From assembly GCA_018814465.1 (NCBI GenBank), contig JAHIZR010000228.1, positions 1 to 64,000 of the forward strand: a stretch of DNA of 64,000 nucleotides. The letters run 5' to 3'. The stretch is from a bacterium. Lineage in GTDB: Bacteria; Electryoneota; RPQS01. This document shows positions 6,967-14,558 of this stretch, piece by piece; within the stretch, counting starts at the first letter, position 1; each line of letters begins with the position of its first letter. The position numbers were made by a program, and so were the translations under genes. The notes under the pieces were generated by a model. That model saw only the letters and a list, made by a program, of their open reading frames with translations. It had not been told where the DNA came from and searched no databases.

Positions 6967-8249
6967 GGATTATCAGACTGACGGCGGAGAACTTCAAGCG
7001 ACTCCGCGCCGTCGAAATCACGCCTGACAATAACGTCGTTGTTGTCAGAGGGAAAAACGCGCAGGGCAAGTCCAGCGTCCTGGATGCGATTTGGGCTGCG
7101 CTCGGCGGCAAGCGCGCCGTGCCGGTGAAACCGATTCGCGAGGGCGAGGAGCGGAGCGAGATTACGCTCGACCTCGGCGATTACATCGTGACGCGCATTT
7201 TCACGGAACGCGATAGCTATCTCACCGTGAAGAACGCGGACGGCGCGCAGTTGCGCAACCCACAAGCCTTGCTGGACGGCTTGATCGGCGCGATCTCCTT
7301 CGATCCGCTCGAATTCGCGCGCATGAAGCCTATCGAACAAGCGAAGCAGCTTGCGGAGATTACCGGCGTGGACTTCGCGGATCTCAATCAGCGCAAGCAG
7401 GAGCTGTTCGCGCAGCGCACGGAAGTCAACCGCCGCGTCAAGCAGCTGCAAGGAATCGTTGCCGAATTGGAAGAACAGCACCCGCGCATCGCCAAAGCGA
7501 AGCCGGTGGAACCGGGCGCGATCAACGACCTCCTGGCCGAGTACGACCGGGTCAAGAACGAGCATACCGAGCGCAACCGGGACTTGGAGCGGCTCAATGC
7601 GCGCGAACTCGATCTGCGCGCCGTGGAGGATGAACGCGAGCGGCTGTTGAAACGCATCGCGGAGATCGATGAAAAGCTGGCGCAGGGCTGGAAAGCGCTG
7701 GCCGTCGACACCGACGCATTGCAGGAACGCATGAAGCAGTTGCCGGACTTGCCGGAGCTTCAGCAGCGCGTGCAGGAGGCGGTGAAGGCGAACACGCTGA
7801 ACGAAACGATTTCGAACTATCGGAAGACGAACACCGAACTCGAAAGCGAGCAGGCGCGTTCGACGTCACTCACGAAGCAAATCGAGACGCTCGACAAGGA
7901 GAAAGCGGAGTTGCTCAGCAAGGCCGATCTCCCAGTGAACGAACTCGCCTTCGACGAATCCGGCGTGTTTTATCACGGGGTGCCGTTCGAGCAGTGCAGC
8001 AGCTCGGAGCAGCTGAAGGTCAGCACCGCTCTCGCCATTAGTTTTAATCCGAAACTGCGCGTCATTCGCATCACGGACGGCTCGCTCCTGGACGAGGACA
8101 GTCTTGAGATCCTGCGCACGATTGCCGACAGTGAGGACTTCCAGATCTGGCTGGAGCGCGTCGATGATAGCGCGGGTGCGGTCGGCGTGCTGATCGAGGA
8201 CGGCGAAATCAAGGCCATCAACCGCGAGCAGGAAACGGTCGCGGCTTAA
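6963..8249 (+). CDS. SMC/RecF-like ATPase with coiled coil
   Basis: 428 aa. It begins RIIRLTAENFKRLRAVEI, the N-terminal fold of RecF/Rad50/SMC ATPases, with Walker A GKNAQGKSS at residues 30-38. A long coiled coil covers about 140-320. The C-terminus has a degenerate signature (SSSEQLKVSTAL) and Walker B region (VIRITDGSLLDEDSLE). Phage ATPases of this kind lie in recombination/replication operons and are thought to bridge or process DNA ends. The GTG start at 6963 overlaps the stop of the preceding gene. It is shorter than Rad50, so the hinge region is minimal. Confidence 0.85.
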   Translation: MRIIRLTAENFKRLRAVEITPDNNVVVVRGKNAQGKSSVLDAIWAALGGKRAVPVKPIREGEERSEITLDLGDYIVTRIFTERDSYLTVKNADGAQLRNPQALLDGLIGAISFDPLEFARMKPIEQAKQLAEITGVDFADLNQRKQELFAQRTEVNRRVKQLQGIVAELEEQHPRIAKAKPVEPGAINDLLAEYDRVKNEHTERNRDLERLNARELDLRAVEDERERLLKRIAEIDEKLAQGWKALAVDTDALQERMKQLPDLPELQQRVQEAVKANTLNETISNYRKTNTELESEQARSTSLTKQIETLDKEKAELLSKADLPVNELAFDESGVFYHGVPFEQCSSSEQLKVSTALAISFNPKLRVIRITDGSLLDEDSLEILRTIADSEDFQIWLERVDDSAGAVGVLIEDGEIKAINREQETVAA

Positions 8250-8596
8250 TTAGCTGCATCGTTCATCTCCGGCAGTGCCGTGCGCGCCGGGTTTCTGGCC
8301 GGGTCGTCATTGCTCGTTACACCCCCTTCCCGCCGGATTGTATGCCAGATAGTTGCCGGTGCCGGTGATGAACTCCAAAAGAATAGTCTGCGCCTTCCAC
8401 TCCGGCGCAAGCGCGATCATCGAGCGCTTATAAAAGCCGTGAGCGCCAGTCGGGAAAGCAATGCAGCCGACAATCTCCCTGAAGCGCGCGGGGTGCGGGT
8501 ATCGTGGAATTGGCATTCTCCGCCCGGCCTCGCGCGCAGACGGGATTACTCCGTCTTTATCGACTCTATACGAATTAACATAACGAGGAGCATAAC
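8250..8596. other. 347-bp gap in the early operon
   Basis: No plus-strand gene fits here. On the minus strand an open frame (8516-8307, about 69 aa, product starting MPIPRYPHPARF and containing AFPTGAHGFYKRSM) reads like a possible protein but has no good ribosome-binding site and opposes every neighbour. The stretch ends in AACGAGGAGCATAAC, the ribosome-binding site of the gene at 8597. A decayed gene is the most likely origin. Confidence 0.35.
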
Positions 8597-8890
8597 ATGG
8601 ATGCACGCAAGTTCGCGGAATTCGACCGCAAAATCGCCGCCGCGCATTGCCTGCGCGAGGATATCGTCGCGGCGTGCCGGTCACTGCATATCGCGGCGCA
8701 ACGCATCGAGCGGGGCGATTTCACTGACCTCGATTCGCTCGCCAATCATTATCAGTTCATCGTCGAGACGCAGGCGGAACTCGCCGCGAAATTGCAGAAG
8801 CTCGCCCTCGCCAGCGGCGCGACGTCCGTCGTGCCGGTCAGCGGCAACGGCAAGGTGGAATTCGCAAGCCCGGATCCGGCGAACCGGTAG
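8597..8890 (+). CDS. Hypothetical phage protein, helical
   Basis: A 97-aa mostly helical protein with a Ser/Pro-rich tail (ASGATSVVPVSGNGK). Good ribosome-binding site GAGGAG eight bases upstream. It is the first of a run of small, closely spaced early genes (8597-10109). No family recognised. Confidence 0.65.
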   Translation: MDARKFAEFDRKIAAAHCLREDIVAACRSLHIAAQRIERGDFTDLDSLANHYQFIVETQAELAAKLQKLALASGATSVVPVSGNGKVEFASPDPANR

Positions 8891-8898
8891 TCAAGCTC

Positions 8899-9294
8899 GT
8901 GGATCGCTCCGTCTATACCGCCTTGATCGGCCTCTTTCGAGATCGCCCGCGCGAACTGGCGATCAAGCGCGCCGACATTCAAGCGCGCCTGCGGGAGCTC
9001 TGCGGCGTGGAGGTGCATGTGCGCGACATCCAAAGCCTTGTCGATCACATAGCGGCGAGCGAACACTGGTGCATTATTTCGGAGGCGCGCGGCTATTGGC
9101 GGCTGAGCGAGCGGGCCTCCGCCGAGGAGCTCGAAGCCGCCGAACACTCCGTCAACACGTTGCGCGCGCACGCCGAGGCGGAACTGGAGAAAGCCAATCT
9201 GCGCGTGAAATGGATCGATTTGATCCGCGAACTGCGGGAACATCCTGAACGGCAAAACGCGCGCACGACACAACAGGAACGGCTATTCTTATGA
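8899..9294 (+). CDS. Hypothetical phage protein, probable winged helix plus coiled coil
   Basis: 131 aa with a GTG start 8 bp after the previous gene. Residues 1-70 (IKRADIQARLRELCG, then VRDIQSLVDHIAASEHW and a GYWRLSE wing) have the pattern of a winged-helix DNA-binding domain like those in phage replisome or regulatory proteins. Residues 75-115 are helical and charged. The stop overlaps the next ATG (ATGA). Function unknown. Confidence 0.65.
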   Translation: MDRSVYTALIGLFRDRPRELAIKRADIQARLRELCGVEVHVRDIQSLVDHIAASEHWCIISEARGYWRLSERASAEELEAAEHSVNTLRAHAEAELEKANLRVKWIDLIRELREHPERQNARTTQQERLFL

Positions 9295-9590
9295 CAGATT
9301 CGATTCGCCAAACCATGTACCCGGACACCGCCAAGCTGATGGCGGATCTGAATATGCTGGACCGCCTGCTCGCGCATAACCGCGAGCTGATCGGCGACAA
9401 CAATCTCAAGCTCGAAGAGTTGCGGCGGCTAAAGCAAGCTTTGCAGGAAACGACCGCGGCGATCAAGGAACAGGTGGAGATCATTCTGGACCACTGGGAC
9501 GCGCTGAAGATTGACGACCTTTACTTGCCGTATCGCGTCGCTATCGCCGACGCGCTGGATAAACTAACCGAGATGCTTTCCGATGTGTAA
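9291..9590 (+). CDS. Hypothetical phage protein, coiled coil
   Basis: A 99-aa protein, almost wholly helical with heptad-like leucines (residues 17-65). It overlaps the preceding gene by 4 bp and the following one by 8 bp, so it is part of a translationally coupled chain. No known family. Confidence 0.6.
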   Translation: MTDSIRQTMYPDTAKLMADLNMLDRLLAHNRELIGDNNLKLEELRRLKQALQETTAAIKEQVEIILDHWDALKIDDLYLPYRVAIADALDKLTEMLSDV

Positions 9591-9915
9591 TACAAATATC
9601 CATACAATCACCATCACGCCCGACAGCTGCGCTTACGACAAATCCATCCGCGACATTCTGCATGAGGAGCTTGCAGCCAACAAAATCGAGTTGGACATTC
9701 CACTCGTGGATTTCTGCACGACGGCGGGCCTGCGATTGACGCGCAAATTCGAGCAGGAGACAGCGCGCCTTTGCGCCGAGAACGCGCGGCTACAGGAGGA
9801 GCTCGCCGCAACCTGGCGCAGAGCATCATTCAATCGCAGCTGCGCGGAAGGCGGAGAGACGTGGACTCAAGTGGCCGAAGACAATGCGGCAAATCTCGGC
9901 AAGGAGCAGCTATGA
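9583..9915 (+). CDS. Hypothetical phage protein
   Basis: 110 aa with a short coiled coil around residues 55-75 (QETARLCAENARLQEELAAT). Overlaps the genes on both sides. Nothing points to a function beyond membership of the early operon. Confidence 0.55.
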   Translation: MCNTNIHTITITPDSCAYDKSIRDILHEELAANKIELDIPLVDFCTTAGLRLTRKFEQETARLCAENARLQEELAATWRRASFNRSCAEGGETWTQVAEDNAANLGKEQL

Positions 9916-10109
9916 TCGACTGTGTGCAATGCGACGGTCTGCGTTGGTACAGAAAACTGCTGGCGAGCGGGTTCGTGCTTGGCATAGTCGCGATTGATGA
10001 TCAACCGCCCTATTATCGAGAGTACCGATTAATTCAAATGCGTCCATTATCGGCGCCTGTGGAAGCATACCGCACGTCCATACGGAATCAATGGGAGAAC
10101 GTTCAATGA
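9912..10109 (+). CDS. Small hypothetical phage protein
   Basis: 65 aa starting at the ATG at 9912, preceded by AAGGAGCAGCT, and ending in an ATGA overlap with rusA. It contains a CxxC-like pair (IDCVQCDG) and a Tyr-rich middle (PPYYREYRL). Function unknown, but the ribosome-binding site and the 4-bp overlaps at both ends support a real gene. Confidence 0.55.
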   Translation: MIDCVQCDGLRWYRKLLASGFVLGIVAIDDQPPYYREYRLIQMRPLSAPVEAYRTSIRNQWENVQ

Positions 10110-10573
10110 CCACCCCCTCCGAAATTAAAATCATCGTACCCGGCAAGCCGAACGCGCGCAAGGCGCATAAGATCGGCTTAGTCAATAATCCCAAGACCGG
10201 AAAACCGGTGCGCAAGCCGCTGTTGAACGACGAGGACGCCGCTTGGCAGAACCTCGTCAAGATGGCCGCGCAGCAGGCGATGCATGGCGCGCCGCCGCTC
10301 GCCGGGCATGTCTGGGCGCATTATCTGTTCATCTTCCCCGCCCCGATGAGCGCGCTGCGCAAAGCCGAGAAACTGCTGATTATGAGCGGCAAGACGCTGT
10401 TGGCGCAGACGCGCTCGGATATCTGTAATCTGATCAAAAACGCTAACGATGGACTCAAAAACGTGGCCGTGCAAGACGACCGGCTGATCCGCTCCGGCGG
10501 CTTCGATATCCGCGTCGGCTTGAAGCCCTGCGCGATCATCACGCTGCGGCCCATCGGAGAACAGGATCGATAA
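10106..10573 (+). CDS. rusA: RusA-family Holliday junction resolvase
   Basis: 155 aa. RusA cuts Holliday junctions and branched DNA made during phage recombination. The family signature is clear: N-terminal IIVPGKPNARKAHK, then the acidic catalytic set with Asp105 in TRSDICNLIK, Asp115 in NANDGL and Asp124-Asp125 in VQDDRLI, plus Lys111. Normal length for the family. It starts at ATG 10106, overlapping the previous stop by 4 bp, and sits with the exonuclease, annealing-type, SMC-like and HerA-like genes as a recombination module. Confidence 0.9.
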   Translation: MTTPSEIKIIVPGKPNARKAHKIGLVNNPKTGKPVRKPLLNDEDAAWQNLVKMAAQQAMHGAPPLAGHVWAHYLFIFPAPMSALRKAEKLLIMSGKTLLAQTRSDICNLIKNANDGLKNVAVQDDRLIRSGGFDIRVGLKPCAIITLRPIGEQDR

Positions 10574-10579
10574 AATATC

Positions 10580-10837
10580 ATGAAGCGACAAAACACACCC
10601 CTCGTCCCGCAACTCCTGCGCGCGGTGGAAGCCGCCCGTTATCTCGGCGTCAGCCGCAACTTTTTGCAGAAGCTGCTCGAAGCGGGCACACTGCCTTGCG
10701 TGCGCTTGGACGGGTATAAGCTACGCATCGCGAAAACCGATCTTGACCGGTGGGTGCGGAAACAGCGCGGCGCGTATCGGAAAGTCGCTTCGCGCAACCG
10801 CGAGATCCAGAAGCTGCATGCGTACCGCGAGGAATGA
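10580..10837 (+). CDS. Excisionase-family HTH DNA-binding protein
   Basis: 85 aa. It has a helix-turn-helix of the MerR-like HTH_17 type (LLRAVEAARYLGVSRNFLQ then LEAGTLPCVRLDGYKLRIAKTDLDRWV). This is the pattern of phage excisionases and plasmid/phage DNA-binding adaptors. Since no integrase was found nearby, an early-gene regulator is as likely as an excisionase. Its end overlaps the next gene by about 20 bp. Confidence 0.8.
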   Translation: MKRQNTPLVPQLLRAVEAARYLGVSRNFLQKLLEAGTLPCVRLDGYKLRIAKTDLDRWVRKQRGAYRKVASRNREIQKLHAYREE

Positions 10838-11252
10838 TCTGGAGGCGCTGCGCGCCCGTATCATCGCGACGCTGCGCCGGAGCGCGACGCCACTGCGACC
10901 CCGCGAAGTCGCGCAAGCGCTGGGGATCGCGACGGCACCCGGCTATAGCGACGCGGTCACGCGGATCGGACAACAACTCGACAGACTCTGGAAGCACGGA
11001 CATATTCAATGCACGACGCTGCTGAAGAAGCAGCGCAAATACTCGGCAAACCCGGACAGCTATTATGAACAAAATCCTCTTACTGATCTGCGCGCTGCTC
11101 GCGCTGACCGTCTTGACCGCGACTGCCTTTATCCCGCTCCCGCAGCGGCTCAAAGCGAGCCCGGGCCGGCGGCTAGCCGTGGAACGTACGCTGCATCCGG
11201 AAGTGCGGCGCGGCGAAATCCTGATCGCATACCTGGCCGACGCCGCTGGTAA
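10818..11252 (+). CDS. Winged-helix-like phage protein, 3' end uncertain
   Basis: Starting from ATG 10818, the first 80 or so residues (LEALRARIIATLRRSATPLR, then VAQALGIATAPGYSDAVTRI and LWKHGHIQC) look like a winged-helix DNA-binding domain. From 11065 onward the frame overlaps a second gene in another frame, and its translation becomes low-complexity Arg/Ala/Pro, so the true protein may end near 11070 through a frameshift or sequencing error. Function unknown. Confidence 0.5.
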   Translation: MRTARNDLEALRARIIATLRRSATPLRPREVAQALGIATAPGYSDAVTRIGQQLDRLWKHGHIQCTTLLKKQRKYSANPDSYYEQNPLTDLRAARADRLDRDCLYPAPAAAQSEPGPAASRGTYAASGSAARRNPDRIPGRRRW

Positions 11253-11361
11253 TCTGACGGCTACGCGGGCGCTCGTCGATTCCGTCGCGGCGGATTCGTT
11301 TTACATTTACGTCTTTCCCACACATCCTCAACACAAAAGGAAATGTACCAATGACCACTAA
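11065..11361 (+). CDS. Small membrane-anchored phage protein
   Basis: 98 aa. The N-terminus (KILLLICALLALTVLTATAF) is one strong transmembrane or signal segment, followed by about 75 soluble residues. It shares 188 bp with the preceding frame and no clear ribosome-binding site is seen. It lies two genes before the transglycosylase, so a role in lysis (spanin- or holin-like) is conceivable but not shown. Confidence 0.5.
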   Translation: MNKILLLICALLALTVLTATAFIPLPQRLKASPGRRLAVERTLHPEVRRGEILIAYLADAAGNLTATRALVDSVAADSFYIYVFPTHPQHKRKCTNDH

Positions 11362-11659
11362 TGACCTAAAGAGAATCGATCAACTGATTCGAGAGCACAT
11401 CGCGACCGGCGGCGTGCTTACGACCGCTAATCTTTTAGACACCGTGGCCGAATTGCGGCGGCTCGTTTTGACAAACGCGCACCGGCTCCCGAAAGCCAAG
11501 TATCTCGCCGATCATCTCGGCGCCTGCGAGTCGTGCATTATCGAGCAGAACATCAAGGAAGAAGACAAGCTACAGGAGCAACTGCCGCTCGATGCGCCCG
11601 AAGCGTTCGACGCGGAATTCGAAGGCGAAGGCACGCACGCGAGCCGGAAGGCGTCATGA
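11351..11659 (+). CDS. Hypothetical phage protein
   Basis: 102 aa, helical, acidic at the C-terminus, with a CxxC pair in LGACESCIIEQ. A good ribosome-binding site (AAAAGGAAA) lies inside the end of the preceding gene, and the stop overlaps the transglycosylase start (ATGA). No family recognised. Confidence 0.65.
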   Translation: MTTNDLKRIDQLIREHIATGGVLTTANLLDTVAELRRLVLTNAHRLPKAKYLADHLGACESCIIEQNIKEEDKLQEQLPLDAPEAFDAEFEGEGTHASRKAS

Positions 11660-12147
11660 CGAAGCGCACTCCCGTCACGCGCGATACGCTGATCCGGCTC
11701 TGGAACGAGGAACCGCGCAAGGTGCCGCTCGCCGTAATGCTGACGACCGCCGAACTGGAGAGCGGGATCGGGTCCGGCAGGTACGACGCGACCGCCGAGC
11801 GTTATGAAGAGCACTTGAAGGCGCGGCGGCAGGATTGGTCGGCGGCGGATTGCACGAGCTACGGTTTGTTTCAGATACTTGGCATTAACTGGCGATCCAT
11901 CGGCATAGAGTACGCGATCTACCCGGATCAACACATCGTCTTCGTCGCTGGCACGTCGCCGCTCTCGCTCGATGATCTGCTTCGCGTGCAGATGCGAGCC
12001 TATGACCGGTTCATGGGCGCGCTAATCCGCAAGCACGGACTGCCCAAGGCGTTTCGGATCTATAATGGAGCCGGACCGGCAGCAGACCGATATCGTGACC
12101 GCGCGCAGAAAGTACAGGCACGACTCACGAAGGATCTCGTCGCATGA
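11656..12147 (+). CDS. Lytic transglycosylase (SLT/lysozyme-like)
   Basis: 163 aa. The lysozyme-like fold is shown by catalytic Glu35 in TTAELESG, the SYGLFQI motif (68-74) and IYNGAG (135-140), the three conserved blocks of soluble lytic transglycosylases. It cleaves peptidoglycan. There is no signal peptide, so delivery would need a holin or a role in virions. It lies among replication and recombination genes, coupled by ATGA overlaps to the gene before and to the HerA-like ATPase after, well away from the holin-like genes at the far right end. Confidence 0.82.
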   Translation: MTKRTPVTRDTLIRLWNEEPRKVPLAVMLTTAELESGIGSGRYDATAERYEEHLKARRQDWSAADCTSYGLFQILGINWRSIGIEYAIYPDQHIVFVAGTSPLSLDDLLRVQMRAYDRFMGALIRKHGLPKAFRIYNGAGPAADRYRDRAQKVQARLTKDLVA

Positions 12148-13835
12148 ACGAACTTAAATTTACGCTCGGAACCGGCATCACTTCCCGCGCGGCGATTACG
12201 ACCGACATCCATAAACTGATCGTGACGCGAATGGTGATTCAAGCGAATTCCGGCGCGGGTAAATCGCGGTCGATGCGCAGAATCCTCGAACAATGCTTCG
12301 GGAACGCGCAGGAGATCGTGTTCGACCCGGAAGGCGAATTCGTTTCACTCGCGGAGAAATTTGACTTTCTCATCGTCGGCAAGGGCGGTCATCTGCCGGT
12401 GCGCGTCGATACCGCCGAGCTGCTCGCCCTGAAGCTGCGGCAGTTGGGCATTTCCGCCGTGCTCGATCTTTCGGACCTCCGCCCGCTCGAACGCACAGCT
12501 TACATGAAGGTCTTTCTCAACTCTTTGATGCTCGCGCCGAAGGCTCCGGAACGGCCTTGCCTCGTGGCGATTGACGAGGCGGACATGTTCGCGCCGCAGA
12601 GCCGGGAGTCGCAATCCACGGAAGCGGTCGTCGATCTGTGCGTCCGGGGCCGCAAACGCGGTCTGTGCCCCATTCTCGCGGTCATGCGGCTGTCGCAACT
12701 ACACAAGGACGCGGCGGCGCAGTGCAACAACTACCTGATCGGACGCACCGCGCTCGACGTGGATATTCATCGCGTCGTCGACATTCTCGGCTTTCAGCGA
12801 TCCCGGGACCGGGTCGCCACGCTGAAAACTCTGAAACCCGGCGAATTCTTTTTCTTCGGCCCGGCGAGCAGCTCGCACGACGTCGAACTGCTGAAAGTCG
12901 GTGACGTGCAAACCTATCACCCGGATGCCCGCGCGCGCGAGGTCAAGCCGGTATCGACGCAAAGCCCGGCGGTCAAAAAAGCGCTCGCGCAACTGCAGGA
13001 TTTGGCGGAAGAGGCGGAAGAGAAGCGGCAGACCGAACAGCAGTTGCGGGACAAAATCCGCGAACTGGAAACGCAAGTCCGATCTTTCGGGAAAAACGCC
13101 GCCGATCCGAAAATCTTAAGCGACTTGCGCAACCAGAATCTGCAACTGCGTGCCGAACTGAAAGCCATGCGGGCACGGTATCATTTCATCTTGACCGAGA
13201 TGAATGTGATCAACGACAAAATGGCCGGACTGATCGAGCGCGAAAAGGCAGAGAACCTTGACGAGATCGCCGAGCTTCCGTTCATCGACGAGCCGCCTGC
13301 CGTTAGCCGTCAATCCGCTTTGGAGGCGGTCTCCCCCACGCCGTTATCGCACTACAGCCAGCAATCAACCATCGATTCGCTGACGCCGCTGGCCGCGAAG
13401 TTGCTGCGCGCCGTCGTGCAATTCCATCCGAAGCCGGTGAAACTGCGCCGTGCCCTGCTCATCGCGGGTGTCTCCCCGCGAAGCAGCAACGTCGGGAAGT
13501 TCAAGAAAGACTTGGTCGCTCAGGGATATGTCGAGATCAACGGCCAATGGATCACCGCGACAAAGGCCGCGCTCGCGGCGGTCGGCGATTATACGCCCTT
13601 CCCCACCGACGCTAAGTCGATGATCGCCTCGGTTAAGTCGCTCTTCGATCCGAGCACGGCGAACCTGCTGGAAGCCATCTATCAGCACCCTGGACTCGTG
13701 AAGGGCGCGTTGCTGGACTTCGCGCAAATCAGCCGCACGTCGAGCAACGCCGGACGCTGCTTCAAGGAGCTCCGCGAATACGGCTTGATCGAACAGCGCG
13801 GCGAACGATTCTACTTGAGTGAGGAATTCAGTTAA
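12144..13835 (+). CDS. HerA/FtsK-like ATPase with C-terminal winged helices
   Basis: 563 aa. Residues 1-270 form a HerA/DUF87-type motor: Walker A QANSGAGKS (33-41) and Walker B CLVAIDEADMF (139-149), then a RGRKRGLCPILAVMRLSQLH sensor region. A coiled coil follows (about 275-370). The C-terminal 170 residues contain two related winged-helix-like repeats (KLRRALLIAGVSPRSSNVGK and KGALLDFAQISRTSSNAGR). HerA-type motors translocate along DNA, usually with a partner nuclease. In phages a replication, recombination or DNA-transport role is possible. It is not the packaging motor, since a normal terminase lies downstream. Confidence 0.82.
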   Translation: MNELKFTLGTGITSRAAITTDIHKLIVTRMVIQANSGAGKSRSMRRILEQCFGNAQEIVFDPEGEFVSLAEKFDFLIVGKGGHLPVRVDTAELLALKLRQLGISAVLDLSDLRPLERTAYMKVFLNSLMLAPKAPERPCLVAIDEADMFAPQSRESQSTEAVVDLCVRGRKRGLCPILAVMRLSQLHKDAAAQCNNYLIGRTALDVDIHRVVDILGFQRSRDRVATLKTLKPGEFFFFGPASSSHDVELLKVGDVQTYHPDARAREVKPVSTQSPAVKKALAQLQDLAEEAEEKRQTEQQLRDKIRELETQVRSFGKNAADPKILSDLRNQNLQLRAELKAMRARYHFILTEMNVINDKMAGLIEREKAENLDEIAELPFIDEPPAVSRQSALEAVSPTPLSHYSQQSTIDSLTPLAAKLLRAVVQFHPKPVKLRRALLIAGVSPRSSNVGKFKKDLVAQGYVEINGQWITATKAALAAVGDYTPFPTDAKSMIASVKSLFDPSTANLLEAIYQHPGLVKGALLDFAQISRTSSNAGRCFKELREYGLIEQRGERFYLSEEFS

Positions 13836-13907
13836 TGATTTCGAAGCAGTGGTCGATTTGACCAGAATAATCCGTAAACACGAATCACCAATTACAGAGG
13901 AAAGCAA

Positions 13908-14186
13908 ATGAGTCCCCAACATCTCGGCAAGCACGCCCAGGACAAAATCACCGGGTTTAAAGGTATCGTTACCGGCGAGATCGCCTATATCACCGGATGC
14001 GATCAGATCCTCATTCAGCCGCAGGGTCTCGACGACAACGGCAAGCCGTTCGAAAGCCGTTGGTTCGACATCTCCCGCTGCGAAATCGGCGACGAGATTC
14101 TTTACGAGCCTTTGCGGCAAGTAGAGCCGGGCGCGGATCGTCCCGGCGGCCCCGGCGACGAGAACCCAACCGATCACGTTCGATAG
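13908..14186 (+). CDS. Conserved small phage protein of unknown function
   Basis: 92 aa. Residues 4-60 (HLGKHAQDKITGFKGIVTG, then GCDQILIQPQGLDDNGKP and WFDISRCEI) match a small beta-rich family common in siphovirus early regions. It has KOW-like spacing but no assigned function. The C-terminus is a Pro/Gly/Asp-rich tail. Ribosome-binding site GAGGAAAG upstream. Confidence 0.75.
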   Translation: MSPQHLGKHAQDKITGFKGIVTGEIAYITGCDQILIQPQGLDDNGKPFESRWFDISRCEIGDEILYEPLRQVEPGADRPGGPGDENPTDHVR

Positions 14187-14198
14187 TTATTCAGAGCC

Positions 14199-14558
14199 AT
14201 GCCGATCCATTCTGACGACAAGCATCGCTACCCGCCGAACTGGAAGGTGATTCGCGCGGCGATTCTGAAACGCGCCACCAACAGCAACGGCGATCAGCAG
14301 TGCGAATGCCGCGGCGAATGCGGCTTGCATCACGGCAAGCGCTGCAGCGAATTGAACGGCTATCCGGCGGAATGGGCGAAGGGCACGACCGTGCTCACGA
14401 TTGCTCATCTCGATCACAACGCTGACCCTGATAACCACTCGGATGCTAACCTGAAGGCCATGTGCCAGAGGTGCCATTTACGGTATGATTCGAAGCAACA
14501 TCAAGCGAATGCGCGAAAAACACGGCGCGCCAAGAAGGCGTGCGGAGAGCTTCTGTGA
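14199..14558 (+). CDS. HNH endonuclease
   Basis: 119 aa. HNH fold: Cys residues in CECRGECGLHHGKRC, the first catalytic His in TIAHLDHN, and Asn/His in NLKAMCQRCHLRYD with a CxxC zinc knuckle. HNH proteins in phages either help terminase cut DNA at packaging or act as homing/early nucleases. Here it overlaps the replication-protein gene (GTGA) and is about 1.2 kb before the terminase. Confidence 0.88.
   Translation: MPIHSDDKHRYPPNWKVIRAAILKRATNSNGDQQCECRGECGLHHGKRCSELNGYPAEWAKGTTVLTIAHLDHNADPDNHSDANLKAMCQRCHLRYDSKQHQANARKTRRAKKACGELL

Noticed and set aside
8280..9248. A 322-aa plus-strand open frame
   Set aside because: Arg/Ser-rich product that covers the better-supported genes at 8597 and 8899 in another frame; no ribosome-binding site.
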